Assembly (NCBI RefSeq): GCF_047553015.1
Contig: NZ_CP180212.1
Coordinates: 682,001-746,000 of the forward strand
DNA length: 64,000 bases
Reading direction: 5' to 3'
From: Carnobacterium_A sp047553015
GTDB lineage: Bacteria; Bacillota; Bacilli; Lactobacillales; Carnobacteriaceae
Part shown: piece after piece, positions 34,015 through 42,957 of the stretch
How the letters are laid out: the number at the start of each line of letters is the position of its first letter
Numbering within the stretch: position 1 is the first letter of the stretch
Position numbers and translations under genes: made by a program
The notes under the pieces: model-generated
What the model saw: only the letters and a program-made list of their open reading frames with translations
The model's database searches: none
What the model was told of the DNA's origin: nothing

Positions 34015-35217
34015 ATGAAAATTTTAGTTCAGAAATTTGGTGGGACATCTGTTAAAGATGAAGATAGTCGTGCAGCAGCAGAAAAACATATCGCTCATGC
34101 TATTTCTTTAGGATACAAAGTAATCGTCGTTGTTTCAGCGATTGGGCGTTTAGGAGATCCGTATGCCACTGATTCATTGCTTTCACTAATTGGTGGAAAT
34201 CGCAGTTACTTAGATTTACGTGAAAAAGATATGCTACTTTCAGTGGGAGAAACTATCTCGACAGCTGTTTTCACAAATGGTTTAAAGAAAAACGGGATAG
34301 CAGCTGTGGGTCTAACAGGTCAGGATGCAGGGATTATCACAAATGAAGATTTCGGCAATGCCAAAGTTAAAAGAATTGATCCAACAGCTATTACCGGTCA
34401 TTTTAAGTTTAATGATGTTGTTGTTGTAACAGGTTTTCAAGGTGTGAGCGAAAGTGGGCATATTACAACAATTGGTCGAGGTGGCAGTGATACAACAGCA
34501 GCTTTTTTAGGGGCATCCTTCGAAGCTGAAAGTATTGATATTTTTACAGATGTCTCGGGAATGATGACTGCAGATCCTCGTTTAGTTGACCATGCACAAT
34601 TTCTAGAAGTCGTCAGTTATCGAGAAGTTAGTAATATGGCGCATGAAGGAGCGAAAGTAATCGATCCCAGAGCGGTCGAGATTGCCATGCAAGCTGGAAT
34701 ACCGTTACGAATTCGTTCAACCCATCAACCTGTCACAAATACTGGAACATTAGTCACTCATATTCAAAGTCAAATAGAACATTATCGGTTAGTTACTGGA
34801 ATTGCTCATGTTCCAAATTTAGTGCAATTTAGAGTGGAAGCTGATTCCGTAATGCAACAAAAAATCTTTACTTCCTTAGCTAAAAGAGAGATTAGTGTTG
34901 ATTTTATTAATATCTTTCCGAATCAAATTATTTTTACACTGCCACAAACAGCCTTAGAAAATGCTCGGACTTTATTTGAAAAGTTAGCTGTCTCTTATAC
35001 AGTGATAGAAAACTGTGCGAAGGTTGCTATTGTCGGAGCAGGTATCACCGGTGTTCCGGGAATCGTTTCAAAAATTGTAACCACTTTAGCAGACAATCAC
35101 GTATCAATTTATCAATCAGCAGATAGCTACACAACTATTTGGATTTTAGTAGCAGAGATAGATTTAAAAGTTGCTGTTAATTCTTTGCATACTGCTTTTT
35201 TAGAAAATGAGAAGTAA
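34015..35217 (+). CDS. dapG: Aspartate kinase, DapG-like
   Basis: A 400-aa aspartokinase making beta-aspartyl phosphate, first step to DAP, lysine, threonine and methionine. KFGGTSVKD opens the kinase domain. GRGGSDTTAAFLG, FTDVSGMMTADPR and EGAKVIDPRAVEIAMQ follow, then two ACT segments (from about residues 265 and 335). Overall it resembles B. subtilis DapG, the DAP-inhibited isozyme, and not the lysine-sensitive type. No lysine riboswitch is seen upstream. This fits the meso-DAP wall inferred from MurE. Confidence 0.92.
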   Translation: MKILVQKFGGTSVKDEDSRAAAEKHIAHAISLGYKVIVVVSAIGRLGDPYATDSLLSLIGGNRSYLDLREKDMLLSVGETISTAVFTNGLKKNGIAAVGLTGQDAGIITNEDFGNAKVKRIDPTAITGHFKFNDVVVVTGFQGVSESGHITTIGRGGSDTTAAFLGASFEAESIDIFTDVSGMMTADPRLVDHAQFLEVVSYREVSNMAHEGAKVIDPRAVEIAMQAGIPLRIRSTHQPVTNTGTLVTHIQSQIEHYRLVTGIAHVPNLVQFRVEADSVMQQKIFTSLAKREISVDFINIFPNQIIFTLPQTALENARTLFEKLAVSYTVIENCAKVAIVGAGITGVPGIVSKIVTTLADNHVSIYQSADSYTTIWILVAEIDLKVAVNSLHTAFLENEK

Positions 35218-35238
35218 GCTAAAAACATTTGAGTTTAA

Positions 35239-35266
35239 TTGCTATTTCACGTTTTTAACGTATAAT
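35239..35266 (+). promoter_or_regulatory. Putative promoter of the yqeG operon
   Basis: TTGCTA, 16-base spacer, TATAAT, 67 bases before yqeG. A stable hairpin (35286-35309) lies between it and the start codon. Confidence 0.5.
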
Positions 35267-35285
35267 TGGTTAAATAGTAAACTAG

Positions 35286-35309
35286 AGGGAGTACTGGATG
35301 AGTACTCCT
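35286..35309 (+). other. Hairpin in the yqeG 5' leader
   Basis: AGGGAGTACT, five-base loop, AGTACTCCT: nine paired bases. It is followed by ATTTTAATG, too short a T-run for a sure terminator; it could attenuate or protect the operon mRNA. Confidence 0.4.
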
Positions 35310-35332
35310 ATTTTAATGAATAAGGAGAAATT

Positions 35333-35878
35333 ATGCTAAATATATTTAAACCGACTTGGATGATAGATGCGATTTATCATCTTACACCAGAACAATTAAA
35401 AAAACAGCAGATAAAAGCAGTTTTAGCTGATCTAGATAACACGCTAATTGCTTGGAACAATCCTGATGGTACACAAGAATTAATACAGTGGATTGAAACG
35501 ATGAAAGCTGCAGGTATTCCAGTTATTATTTTATCCAATAATAGTGCTTCTCGCGTAGAAAGAGTTGCGACTATTCTAGATTTAGACTATGTTCCTAGAG
35601 CGATAAAGCCAACATTGATTGGATTTAAGAAGGCAGAAGCAAAATTAAATCTTCCAAAAGAAGATATTTTGATGGTCGGAGATCAGATTATGACTGATAT
35701 ATGGGGCGCTAATCTAGCCGGCATACGTACAGTACTAGTTAAACCCATTATTGATAGTGATGCTTGGAACACAAAGCTTAATCGTTATATGGAATTGCAT
35801 ATTATGAATTACTTGATTAAAAAAGATCCAAACATGAGATGGAGGAAGTCATTACATGACGAAAGAATTAATGAATGA
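35333..35878 (+). CDS. yqeG: YqeG family HAD-type phosphatase
   Basis: A 181-aa HAD-IIIA phosphatase. Motif I is ADLDNTLIAW, motif II ILSNNS, the motif III lysine is in RAIKPTLIGFKKA, and motif IV is MVGDQIMTDIWGAN. The natural substrate is unknown. It heads a seven-gene operon for ribosome maturation and NAD synthesis in the same order as B. subtilis. AAGGAGAA precedes its ATG, and its 3' end overlaps yqeH by 23 bases. Confidence 0.92.
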   Translation: MLNIFKPTWMIDAIYHLTPEQLKKQQIKAVLADLDNTLIAWNNPDGTQELIQWIETMKAAGIPVIILSNNSASRVERVATILDLDYVPRAIKPTLIGFKKAEAKLNLPKEDILMVGDQIMTDIWGANLAGIRTVLVKPIIDSDAWNTKLNRYMELHIMNYLIKKDPNMRWRKSLHDERINE

Positions 35879-36986
35879 AGAAGCATTACGGTGTATTGGC
35901 TGTGGAGCAATTATTCAAACAACAGATAAAGAAAAATCTGGTTACACACCAGATTCTGCACTAAAAAAAGGATTAGAAAAAGAAGAAGTCTATTGCCAGC
36001 GATGTTTTAGACTGCGTCATTATAATGAAATTCAAGATGTAAATCTAACAGACGATGATTTCTTGAAATTACTAAATGAATTAGGTACGAAAGATGCGTT
36101 AATTATAAATGTCATTGATATTTTTGACTTTAACGGTAGTATGATTCCAGGTCTTCACCGATTTGTTGGGAATAATCCTGTTCTTTTAGTAGGGAATAAA
36201 GTTGATTTATTACCAAAGTCTTTAAAACGAGGTAAGATGACTCAATGGCTACGTGAAAGAGCATTTGAGGAGGGCTTGCGCCCGCAAGATGTTATTTTAA
36301 CGAGCGCGGTTAAACCTAAAGAAATGGAAGATTTACTAGCCATTATTGAAAAACATCGTAAAGGTCGTGATGTTTTTGTAGTTGGAGTAACAAATGTAGG
36401 GAAATCAACATTGATTAATCAAATCATTAATCTAACTGCAGGAGTGGAAGATTTGATTACCACTTCTCAATTTCCAGGAACAACATTAGACAGAATTGAA
36501 ATACCGTTAGAAGATGGGAAATTTTTAATAGATACTCCCGGAATTATCCATCGCCATCAAATGGCTCATGTTCTAGGAGCTAAGGATTTGAAATTGATTG
36601 CGCCTAAAAAAGAAATAAAGCCAATGGTCTATCAATTAAATGAAGGACAAACGTTGTTCTTTGGTGGAGTAGCCCGCTTTGATTACTTGAAAGGTGAGAG
36701 AAGATCTTTTACTTGCTTCACTTCCAATGACTTGAAAATTCATAGAACTAAATTAGAAAAAGCCGATGAATTGTATCAAAAACAAGTAGGAAAATTATTG
36801 CAGCCTCCTCGTGAAGATGAAGTTGATAGCTTTCCAGAATTGGTTCGTTTTGAATTTACAGCTAAAGAAAAAGCAGATATTGTTTTTGCTGGCTTGGGAT
36901 GGGTTACCATTAACGAACCTGGGGCGATAGTAGCAGGATGGGCTCCAAAAGGCGTCGACGTTATTATAAGAAAATCGTTAATTTAA
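35856..36986 (+). CDS. yqeH: YqeH, circularly permuted GTPase for 30S assembly
   Basis: A 376-aa ribosome biogenesis GTPase. An N-terminal zinc finger (CIGCG ... CQRC) is followed by G motifs in permuted order: NKVDLL (G4), then TSAVKP (G5), GVTNVGKST (G1) and DTPG (G3). The C-terminal domain continues to WAPKGVDVII. The start overlaps yqeG and has GGAGG nine bases upstream. Homologues are needed for 16S rRNA maturation. Confidence 0.95.
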   Translation: MTKELMNEEALRCIGCGAIIQTTDKEKSGYTPDSALKKGLEKEEVYCQRCFRLRHYNEIQDVNLTDDDFLKLLNELGTKDALIINVIDIFDFNGSMIPGLHRFVGNNPVLLVGNKVDLLPKSLKRGKMTQWLRERAFEEGLRPQDVILTSAVKPKEMEDLLAIIEKHRKGRDVFVVGVTNVGKSTLINQIINLTAGVEDLITTSQFPGTTLDRIEIPLEDGKFLIDTPGIIHRHQMAHVLGAKDLKLIAPKKEIKPMVYQLNEGQTLFFGGVARFDYLKGERRSFTCFTSNDLKIHRTKLEKADELYQKQVGKLLQPPREDEVDSFPELVRFEFTAKEKADIVFAGLGWVTINEPGAIVAGWAPKGVDVIIRKSLI

Positions 36987-37028
36987 TAAAAATTAGAATC
37001 GAGAAATCGATACAATTGGAGTGAGAAA

Positions 37029-37349
37029 ATGGATTTATCAGGAAAACAAAAGCGTTTTTTAAGAAGTAAGGCACATCACTTAAACCCTATTTTTCAAATT
37101 GGGAAAAATGGCTTAAATAAAGAAGTAATTGTTCAAATAGGTGAAGCTCTTGAAAAAAGAGAATTGTTAAAAGTAAGCTTGCTGCAAAATACAGATGAAA
37201 CAGCTCAAGAAGTAGCAAACAAAATTGAATCAGAGCTAGGCTGTACAGCTGTCCAAATCATTGGCCGTGTACTCGTTTTATTCCAGCCTTCAACACAAGA
37301 AAAATACCGACGTATATCAACACAAGTACCCAAAAAAAGAAACCAATAA
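37029..37349 (+). CDS. yhbY: YhbY/YqeI family RNA-binding protein
   Basis: A 106-aa CRM-domain protein associated with pre-50S particles. LSGKQKRFLRSKAHHLNPIF, QIGKNGLN and VGRVLVLFQ-like (IIGRVLVLFQ) segments are typical. The basic tail (KYRRISTQVPKKRNQ) is suited to rRNA binding. It lies between yqeH and nadD with a GGAGTGAG site. Confidence 0.92.
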   Translation: MDLSGKQKRFLRSKAHHLNPIFQIGKNGLNKEVIVQIGEALEKRELLKVSLLQNTDETAQEVANKIESELGCTAVQIIGRVLVLFQPSTQEKYRRISTQVPKKRNQ

Positions 37350-37372
37350 TTGTGTAAAGAAAGGTGATTATT

Positions 37373-38038
37373 TTGAGAAGGCAAACAGTTTCTTTTAATC
37401 AAACAAAGGGCTTAACGAATGATATCTCTTTGGAAATTGAACGAAAAAAAGTAGGTATTTTAGGCGGTACGTTTAATCCACCTCATGTTGGCCACTTAAT
37501 AATTGCAGATCAAGTTTGCCGAAAACTTGATTTAGATAAACTTTACTTCATGCCTAGTGCTAATCCTCCGCATCGTAATGGAAAAAAAGCGATTCCTGCG
37601 TCCTATCGATTAGAAATGGTTGAGACCGCTATTGAAAATAATGGTTGTTTTGATGTTGAGCGAGCTGAAATTGAGCGTGGTGGAAAAAGTTTTACCTACG
37701 ACACGATGGTTCAATTAGTTAGAGAAAATCCAGATATAGATTATTATTTTATCATTGGTGGAGATATGGTCGACTATTTACCTAAGTGGTATAAAATCGA
37801 TAAATTACTAGACTTAGTTCAGTTTGTAGGAGTAAACCGTCCTGGATATGTAGCTACAACTGGGTATCCTATTATCTGGGTGGATGTACCATCTATGAAT
37901 ATCAGTTCAACTTTATTGAGAGAAAAATTAAAAATGAATGATTCCGTACGGTATTTGATTCCAGATCAAACATTAAAATACATTCATGAGAAAGGATTGT
38001 ATCAAAATGGTGATAAAATCAACGGACGTACGTTATAG
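37373..38038 (+). CDS. nadD: Nicotinate-nucleotide adenylyltransferase
   Basis: A 221-aa enzyme forming deamido-NAD from nicotinate mononucleotide and ATP. The nucleotidyltransferase motif is GILGGTFNPPHVGHL, with FMPSANPPHR, YFIIGGDMVDYLPKWYKI and the C-terminal ISSTLLREKL. It has about 27 residues before the catalytic strand, longer than B. subtilis NadD; similar extensions occur in enterococci, from memory. Start chosen at TTG 37373, six bases after AAAGGTG; the GTG at 37364 lies inside that site. Confidence 0.93.
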   Translation: MRRQTVSFNQTKGLTNDISLEIERKKVGILGGTFNPPHVGHLIIADQVCRKLDLDKLYFMPSANPPHRNGKKAIPASYRLEMVETAIENNGCFDVERAEIERGGKSFTYDTMVQLVRENPDIDYYFIIGGDMVDYLPKWYKIDKLLDLVQFVGVNRPGYVATTGYPIIWVDVPSMNISSTLLREKLKMNDSVRYLIPDQTLKYIHEKGLYQNGDKINGRTL

Positions 38039-38615
38039 CAAGGATTATATTCCATTCACTAGAGACGAACTTTTAGATAAGGTGCGACTACAGATGAGCC
38101 AGGAACGTTTTGAACACGTACTTGGGGTTGAAAAAGTCGCAGTAGAGCTAGCACAACAATATGGTGCTTCAATCGAAGCGGCAAGTATAGCTGCCTTGAT
38201 TCATGACTATGCTAAGGAAAGAAAGTTGCAAGAGATGCATGATTTAATCATTCGTGCTAATCTAGATTTAGACTTACTACAATACGGCAACGAAATTTGG
38301 CACGGTCCAGTGGGAGCAATTTTAGCAAAGAAAGAATTGTATGTAGAAGATGAAGAAATATTAAATGCCATCCGTCATCATACAGTTGGTTCTTCTGAAA
38401 TGAGTTTATTGGAACAGCTTATTTATGTAGCTGATTATATTGAGCCTGGTCGCGATTTCCCTGGTGTAGATGAGGCTAGAAAATTAGCAAAAAGTGATTT
38501 AGCTAAGGCTATTTCATTTGAAACAGCTCATACATTACAGTATTTAATTTTAAAACAAAAAAAGATTTATCCAAAGGCTATTGAAACGTATAATACGTGG
38601 GTAGCGAAAAATTAG
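38007..38615 (+). CDS. yqeK: YqeK, HD-domain Ap4A hydrolase
   Basis: A 202-aa HD-superfamily hydrolase; the family cleaves diadenosine tetraphosphate symmetrically. Metal-site motifs: RFEHVLGVEKVA (first His), ALIHDYAKER (HD), HGPVGAILAK, AIRHHTVG, and LEQLIYVADYIEPGRDFPGV. The ATG at 38007 overlaps the end of nadD and has AAAGGA 11 bases upstream; an ATG at 37986 is in frame but has no site. NadD and YqeK are often adjacent or fused. Confidence 0.92.
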   Translation: MVIKSTDVRYSKDYIPFTRDELLDKVRLQMSQERFEHVLGVEKVAVELAQQYGASIEAASIAALIHDYAKERKLQEMHDLIIRANLDLDLLQYGNEIWHGPVGAILAKKELYVEDEEILNAIRHHTVGSSEMSLLEQLIYVADYIEPGRDFPGVDEARKLAKSDLAKAISFETAHTLQYLILKQKKIYPKAIETYNTWVAKN

Positions 38616-38625
38616 GAGGAACAAC

Positions 38626-38982
38626 ATGACAGCAACAAGCGAAAAAATATTAGGATTAGTAGTAAAGGCTGCAGACGATAAAAGAGCAGAAGATATTATG
38701 GCAATGGATGTTAGAGAAGTATCCATTTTAGCAGATTATTTTGTTGTTATGCATGGAAATAGTGAAAAACAAGTTCAAGCTATTGCGGATGAAATCATTA
38801 GCCAATCACATAAACAAGGTTTTGAAGTAAAACGCGTTGAGGGTAGAGATTCAGCAAAATGGTTATTAATTGATTTGGGTGACGTTGTCGTTCATGTTTT
38901 CCATTACTCAGAGCGCGCATTCTATAACCTTGAAAAATTATGGAGTGATGCACCACTGGTTGACATCACAGAAATGGTTTAA
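38626..38982 (+). CDS. rsfS: Ribosome silencing factor RsfS
   Basis: A 118-aa protein that binds uL14 on the 50S subunit and blocks subunit joining during starvation. IMAMDVREVSILADYFVVM, VEGRDSAKWLLIDLGDVVVHVF and REFYNLEKLW-like (RAFYNLEKLW) segments are diagnostic. It has AGGAGG before the ATG and lies seven bases before the next gene. Confidence 0.94.
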   Translation: MTATSEKILGLVVKAADDKRAEDIMAMDVREVSILADYFVVMHGNSEKQVQAIADEIISQSHKQGFEVKRVEGRDSAKWLLIDLGDVVVHVFHYSERAFYNLEKLWSDAPLVDITEMV

Positions 38983-38988
38983 GAAAAA

Positions 38989-39723
38989 ATGAGCTATCAA
39001 ACTTTTGCACAAGTGTATGATGCGATTATGGATGACACACTTTATGAGCGATGGGGTCATTTTGTTGATCAGCATCTTCAAAGTAACGGTCAGAAATTAT
39101 TAGAATTAGCTTGTGGTACTGGGGCTTTAGCAGTGACATTGAAAAAAAGAGGGTATAACGTAACAGGATTAGACTTGTCTGCTAATATGCTTAGTCTTGC
39201 AAACGAACGAGCTTTAGCAGCTGGGATTCAGTTGCCTTTGATTGAAGGCGATATGTTAGACTTATCTGAAGCTGGAGAATTTGAAGTAGTGACCTGTTTT
39301 TCAGATTCCATTTGTTATATGCCAGATAAAATAGCTGTCACAGCTGTTTTTAAAGAAGTAGCCAATACTCTAACTGTAAATGGTAAATTTCTTTTTGATG
39401 TTCATTCCACTTATCAAGTTGACGAAGTCTTTCCTGGGTATATGTATAATGATCAATCAGAAGAAATTAGTTTTCTTTGGCAAAGCTATCCAGGTGAACA
39501 CCCTCACTCTATTGAACACGATTTAACTTTTTTTGTGTACAATGAAGATAAAGATTTGTATGAACGTTTTGATGAAACACATAAAGAACGAACCTATTCG
39601 TTGGAAACCTATTATGAGATGCTCAAACAAGCAGGTTTTAGTTCTATTGAGGTTTTTTCTGACTTTGGAGATTCTAATGTAGATAAAGAATCGATACGTT
39701 GGTTTTTTTCTTGTAGTAAGTAG
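38989..39723 (+). CDS. Class I SAM-dependent methyltransferase (YqeM-like)
   Basis: A 244-aa cytoplasmic methyltransferase. SAM-binding motif I is LLELACGTGALAVTL, followed by VTGLDLSANML (motif II acidic residue) and EGDMLDLS. FAQVYDAIMDD at the N-terminus marks the YqeM group of this operon. The substrate is unknown. There is almost no SD sequence (AAGAAAAA), and it lies six bases after rsfS, so translation is probably coupled. Confidence 0.88.
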   Translation: MSYQTFAQVYDAIMDDTLYERWGHFVDQHLQSNGQKLLELACGTGALAVTLKKRGYNVTGLDLSANMLSLANERALAAGIQLPLIEGDMLDLSEAGEFEVVTCFSDSICYMPDKIAVTAVFKEVANTLTVNGKFLFDVHSTYQVDEVFPGYMYNDQSEEISFLWQSYPGEHPHSIEHDLTFFVYNEDKDLYERFDETHKERTYSLETYYEMLKQAGFSSIEVFSDFGDSNVDKESIRWFFSCSK

Positions 39724-39770
39724 TAGGATGATCAAGTTGATTGAGTCAACTAAAAGCAGACTGTGTGAAG

Positions 39771-39808
39771 AAAAAACAGGAGAATCGAAACTGATTTTTC
39801 TGTTTTTT
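39771..39808 (+). terminator. Terminator of the yqeG operon
   Basis: AAAAAACAG..GAATC pairs with GATTTTTCTGTTTTTT (16 bp including G-U pairs), six-base loop. Confidence 0.8.
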
Positions 39809-39849
39809 ACTTTAATAGAGATAAATAATAAAAAACGGAGGGTTAACCA

Positions 39850-41619
39850 ATGTTAGATAAAGCCCGACAATTGTTACAAGAGATCTATGGATTTGATGAG
39901 TTTAGATCTGGACAATTGGAAGTAATTGAAAATGTTTTAGACGGAAAAGATTCATTAGCTATTATGCCAACAGGTGGTGGGAAATCAATCTGTTATCAGA
40001 TTCCGGCACTAATTTTTGATGGGATTACTATCGTTATTTCTCCTTTAATTTCTTTAATGAAAGATCAAGTAGATGCTCTGACAGAATTAGGTATACCTGC
40101 AACCTTTTTAAATAGTACTCTATCTTCTCAAGAAATGAATGAGCGGTTAAGAAGTGCTAGTAATGGCGAGTATAAATTAGTCTATGTAGCCCCAGAACGA
40201 TTTCAGACGGAAGAAATCTTTTATTTGATGCAAGCCATTAAAGTCTCAGTTATAGCCATTGATGAAGCACACTGTATTTCACAGTGGGGCCATGATTTTA
40301 GACCAAGTTACTTATCTTTATGTGAGACCATTCAACATTTTTCATATCGACCGACTATCTTAGCTTTAACAGCAACGGCAACACCAGTAGTATCTAACGA
40401 TATCCTCCAGTTATTGAATATAGAAGAAGAAAACTACGTCAATACTGGATTTGTTCGTGATAACTTAGCCTTTCAAGTTGTAAAAGGACAAGAGCGAAAC
40501 CGTTATTTGTTGGATTACTTAGAAATAAATAAAGGGCAATCAGGTATTATATACGTCAGTACTCGTAAAGAGGTCGAACGAATTTTTGATTTACTGCAAA
40601 CAAAAAACATACCAGTGGGTAAATACCACGGTGGAATGAAAGAAATTGAGCGAAATGAGTGGCAAGAAAAGTTTCTTTATGATGAAGTGACGGTTATGAT
40701 AGCAACGAATGCTTTTGGGATGGGAATAGATAAGAGCAATGTTCGTTTTGTTATTCATTATCAAATACCAAAAAATATTGAAGCGTATTATCAAGAAGCC
40801 GGTCGTGCAGGCCGTGATGGTTTGCCAAGTGACGCAATTTTATTATTTTCACCACAAGATATTCAAATTCAGTATTATTTTGTTGAACAGTCAGATATGG
40901 ATGAAGAGCATAAAAAACTAGAATACACAAAAGTAAGAGAAATGGCACAATATGCTTCAACACAAATGTGCTTACAATGCTATATTGTTCACTATTTTGG
41001 TGATGAATGCAACGAATGTGGTCGATGTAGTAATTGTTTAGATGAACGAGAAGCAATAGATATTACCAAAGATACGCAAAAAGTGTTGTCTTGTGTCAAA
41101 CGGATGGGCGAAACTTTTGGAAAGTCCATGGTCATGAAAGTTTTAACTGGCTCAAAAGATCAAAAAGTTAAACAATGGAAATTTGAAGAACTATCAACTT
41201 ATGGCTTAATGAATGGAATGCCACAAAAAGAAGTCACACAGCTGATTGACTACTTAACAGCAGAAAAATATTTAACTCCAACAGATGGGCAATACCCTTT
41301 ATTAAAAATTACTGAAAAAGGCGCCTCAGTATTAAAGGGTAAAAGTAGCGTCACACGTAAGCAAGCTCAAAAAGCTCACAAAGTCGCTATTGATGACCGT
41401 TTATTCGACCGTTTGCGAGAAATAAGAAAAGGATTAGCAACATTGCAGAAAGTACCGCCTTATGTTATTTTTTCAGATGAAACTCTTCGTCAAATGTGTC
41501 AATTAATGCCTCAAACTGAAAATCAACTTTTATCAGTCAAAGGTGTGGGTGAAAATAAATTAGAAAAATACGGTTCAGTCTTTCTAGAAGTCTTGAAAGA
41601 GGCCGACGTTACAAACTGA
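39850..41619 (+). CDS. recQ: ATP-dependent DNA helicase RecQ
   Basis: A 589-aa 3'-5' helicase. Walker A is MPTGGGKSICYQ; DEAH box IDEAHCISQWGHDFRPSY; motif VI AGRAGRDGLPS. The zinc-binding RQC region has four cysteines (C375-type LQCY, then ECNECGRCSNC). An HRDC domain closes the protein (LFDRLREIRKGLA ... LLSVKGVGENKLEKYG). Length is typical of full-length RecQ. GGAGGG precedes the ATG; tmcAL follows 14 bases after the stop. Confidence 0.95.
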   Translation: MLDKARQLLQEIYGFDEFRSGQLEVIENVLDGKDSLAIMPTGGGKSICYQIPALIFDGITIVISPLISLMKDQVDALTELGIPATFLNSTLSSQEMNERLRSASNGEYKLVYVAPERFQTEEIFYLMQAIKVSVIAIDEAHCISQWGHDFRPSYLSLCETIQHFSYRPTILALTATATPVVSNDILQLLNIEEENYVNTGFVRDNLAFQVVKGQERNRYLLDYLEINKGQSGIIYVSTRKEVERIFDLLQTKNIPVGKYHGGMKEIERNEWQEKFLYDEVTVMIATNAFGMGIDKSNVRFVIHYQIPKNIEAYYQEAGRAGRDGLPSDAILLFSPQDIQIQYYFVEQSDMDEEHKKLEYTKVREMAQYASTQMCLQCYIVHYFGDECNECGRCSNCLDEREAIDITKDTQKVLSCVKRMGETFGKSMVMKVLTGSKDQKVKQWKFEELSTYGLMNGMPQKEVTQLIDYLTAEKYLTPTDGQYPLLKITEKGASVLKGKSSVTRKQAQKAHKVAIDDRLFDRLREIRKGLATLQKVPPYVIFSDETLRQMCQLMPQTENQLLSVKGVGENKLEKYGSVFLEVLKEADVTN

Positions 41620-41633
41620 AGTGAGGATGAAAA

Positions 41634-42830
41634 ATGAAAAGTTGCGGTGTTATTGTAGAATATAATCCATTTCATAACGGCCATCTTTATCATATCCAAC
41701 AAGCAAAAAAGAAAACAAATGCTGATGTTATTATTGTAGTAATGAGTGGGAATTTTTTACAACGAGGAGAGCCTGCAATTGTAGATAAATGGACTAGAAC
41801 ACAGATGGCTTTATCCAACGGAGCGGACTTGGTCATTGAGTTGCCAGTTTCTTTTAGTGTTCAACCTGCTGATTTTTTTGCTAAAGGGGGCATAGCTTTG
41901 CTTCATGCATTAGGTTGTCAAAGTGTCTGCTTTGGTGCTGAAACTGGTAAGGCTGTTGATTATTATGAGTTAACAAATAAACTTAAGCAAAAAAAATCAG
42001 AAATAGACGAACGCTTCAATGAATTAAAAAATGATGGGTCAAGTTACGCTTTTCAAATGAACCAAATTATGCGAGAATTGCTTCCAGAAACACTATTAAA
42101 CTTATCTTCTCCTAATACGATTTTAGGTTTAGCCTATGCTAAAGAAAATGCGAACTATTCCAATCCGATGGCGTTGATTTCTATCAAACGAATAGAAGCT
42201 GAGTATCATGACAAAGATATTGTAGAGAATCAAAATATAGCCAGTGCTACTGCTATTCGTGCAGAATTAACGAATAGTTTAGGTCAAGAAAACTCTTTGG
42301 AAACGTTGAAAGAAGTGATGCCAAAATCTAGCCAGAACTTATTGTCCGCAGTTGAACGGGTAACTTGGGAAAATTATTGGCCGTTTCTCAAATACCAATT
42401 AATAAACCAATCAATAAGGGAATTGCAATTAATTTATGAAATGAAAGAAGGAATTGAATATCGGTTGAAAGAAAAAGTGAAAGAAGCCGAGAATTTCAAA
42501 GATTTTATTTCATTAGTAAAAAATAAACGCTATACTTGGGTTAGGTTGCAACGATTATGTGTCTATATTTTATTAAATATGAAAAAAAGTGAAATAAATC
42601 CACAAGTAGATTCACCAAAAGCTATTCATTTACTAGGTTTTAATAAAACTGGTCAGATTTATTTAAATGAAGTGAAAAAAATAGTGGGTTTACCAATACT
42701 CAATCAGATTAATAAAAAGAACGCTTCTTTATGGGATCTAGACATTAAAGCAGGTGATATTTATAATTTAGGTTATACTAGAGAGACGCGACAACAAGAT
42801 TATCGAAGACAACCAATAATAATCAATTAA
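41634..42830 (+). CDS. tmcAL: tRNA(Met) cytidine acetate ligase TmcAL (YlbM family)
   Basis: A 398-aa enzyme of the HIGH-type nucleotidyltransferase superfamily, described as making N4-acetylcytidine at the wobble position of elongator tRNA-Met from acetate and ATP. The start GVIVEYNPFHNGHLYH contains the HxGH motif. MSGNFLQRGEPAIVDKW, LVIELPVSFSVQPADFFAKG and SATAIRAEL are conserved. It is downstream of recQ and followed by a hairpin. Confidence 0.92.
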   Translation: MKSCGVIVEYNPFHNGHLYHIQQAKKKTNADVIIVVMSGNFLQRGEPAIVDKWTRTQMALSNGADLVIELPVSFSVQPADFFAKGGIALLHALGCQSVCFGAETGKAVDYYELTNKLKQKKSEIDERFNELKNDGSSYAFQMNQIMRELLPETLLNLSSPNTILGLAYAKENANYSNPMALISIKRIEAEYHDKDIVENQNIASATAIRAELTNSLGQENSLETLKEVMPKSSQNLLSAVERVTWENYWPFLKYQLINQSIRELQLIYEMKEGIEYRLKEKVKEAENFKDFISLVKNKRYTWVRLQRLCVYILLNMKKSEINPQVDSPKAIHLLGFNKTGQIYLNEVKKIVGLPILNQINKKNASLWDLDIKAGDIYNLGYTRETRQQDYRRQPIIIN

Positions 42831-42844
42831 TTTTTAATTATTGA

Positions 42845-42882
42845 TGAAAAGATACATGAAAGCATGTATCATAAGCTTTTCA
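42845..42882 (+). terminator. Hairpin after tmcAL, possible terminator
   Basis: Inner perfect stem GATACATG/CATGTATC with loop AAAG; outer TGAAAA/TTTTCA. No T-run follows, so termination is uncertain. Confidence 0.45.
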
Positions 42883-42899
42883 GTGTAAGGTAAAATACG

Positions 42900-42928
42900 T
42901 TGACAAAGGTATGCTAGACTAGTATAAT
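42900..42928 (+). promoter_or_regulatory. Consensus promoter of yceD-rpmF
   Basis: TTGACA, exactly 17 bases, TATAAT: a perfect sigma-A match, 29 bases before yceD. Confidence 0.85.
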
Positions 42929-42957
42929 TATCTTTGTTGCTTTAGGAGTGATGGAAA

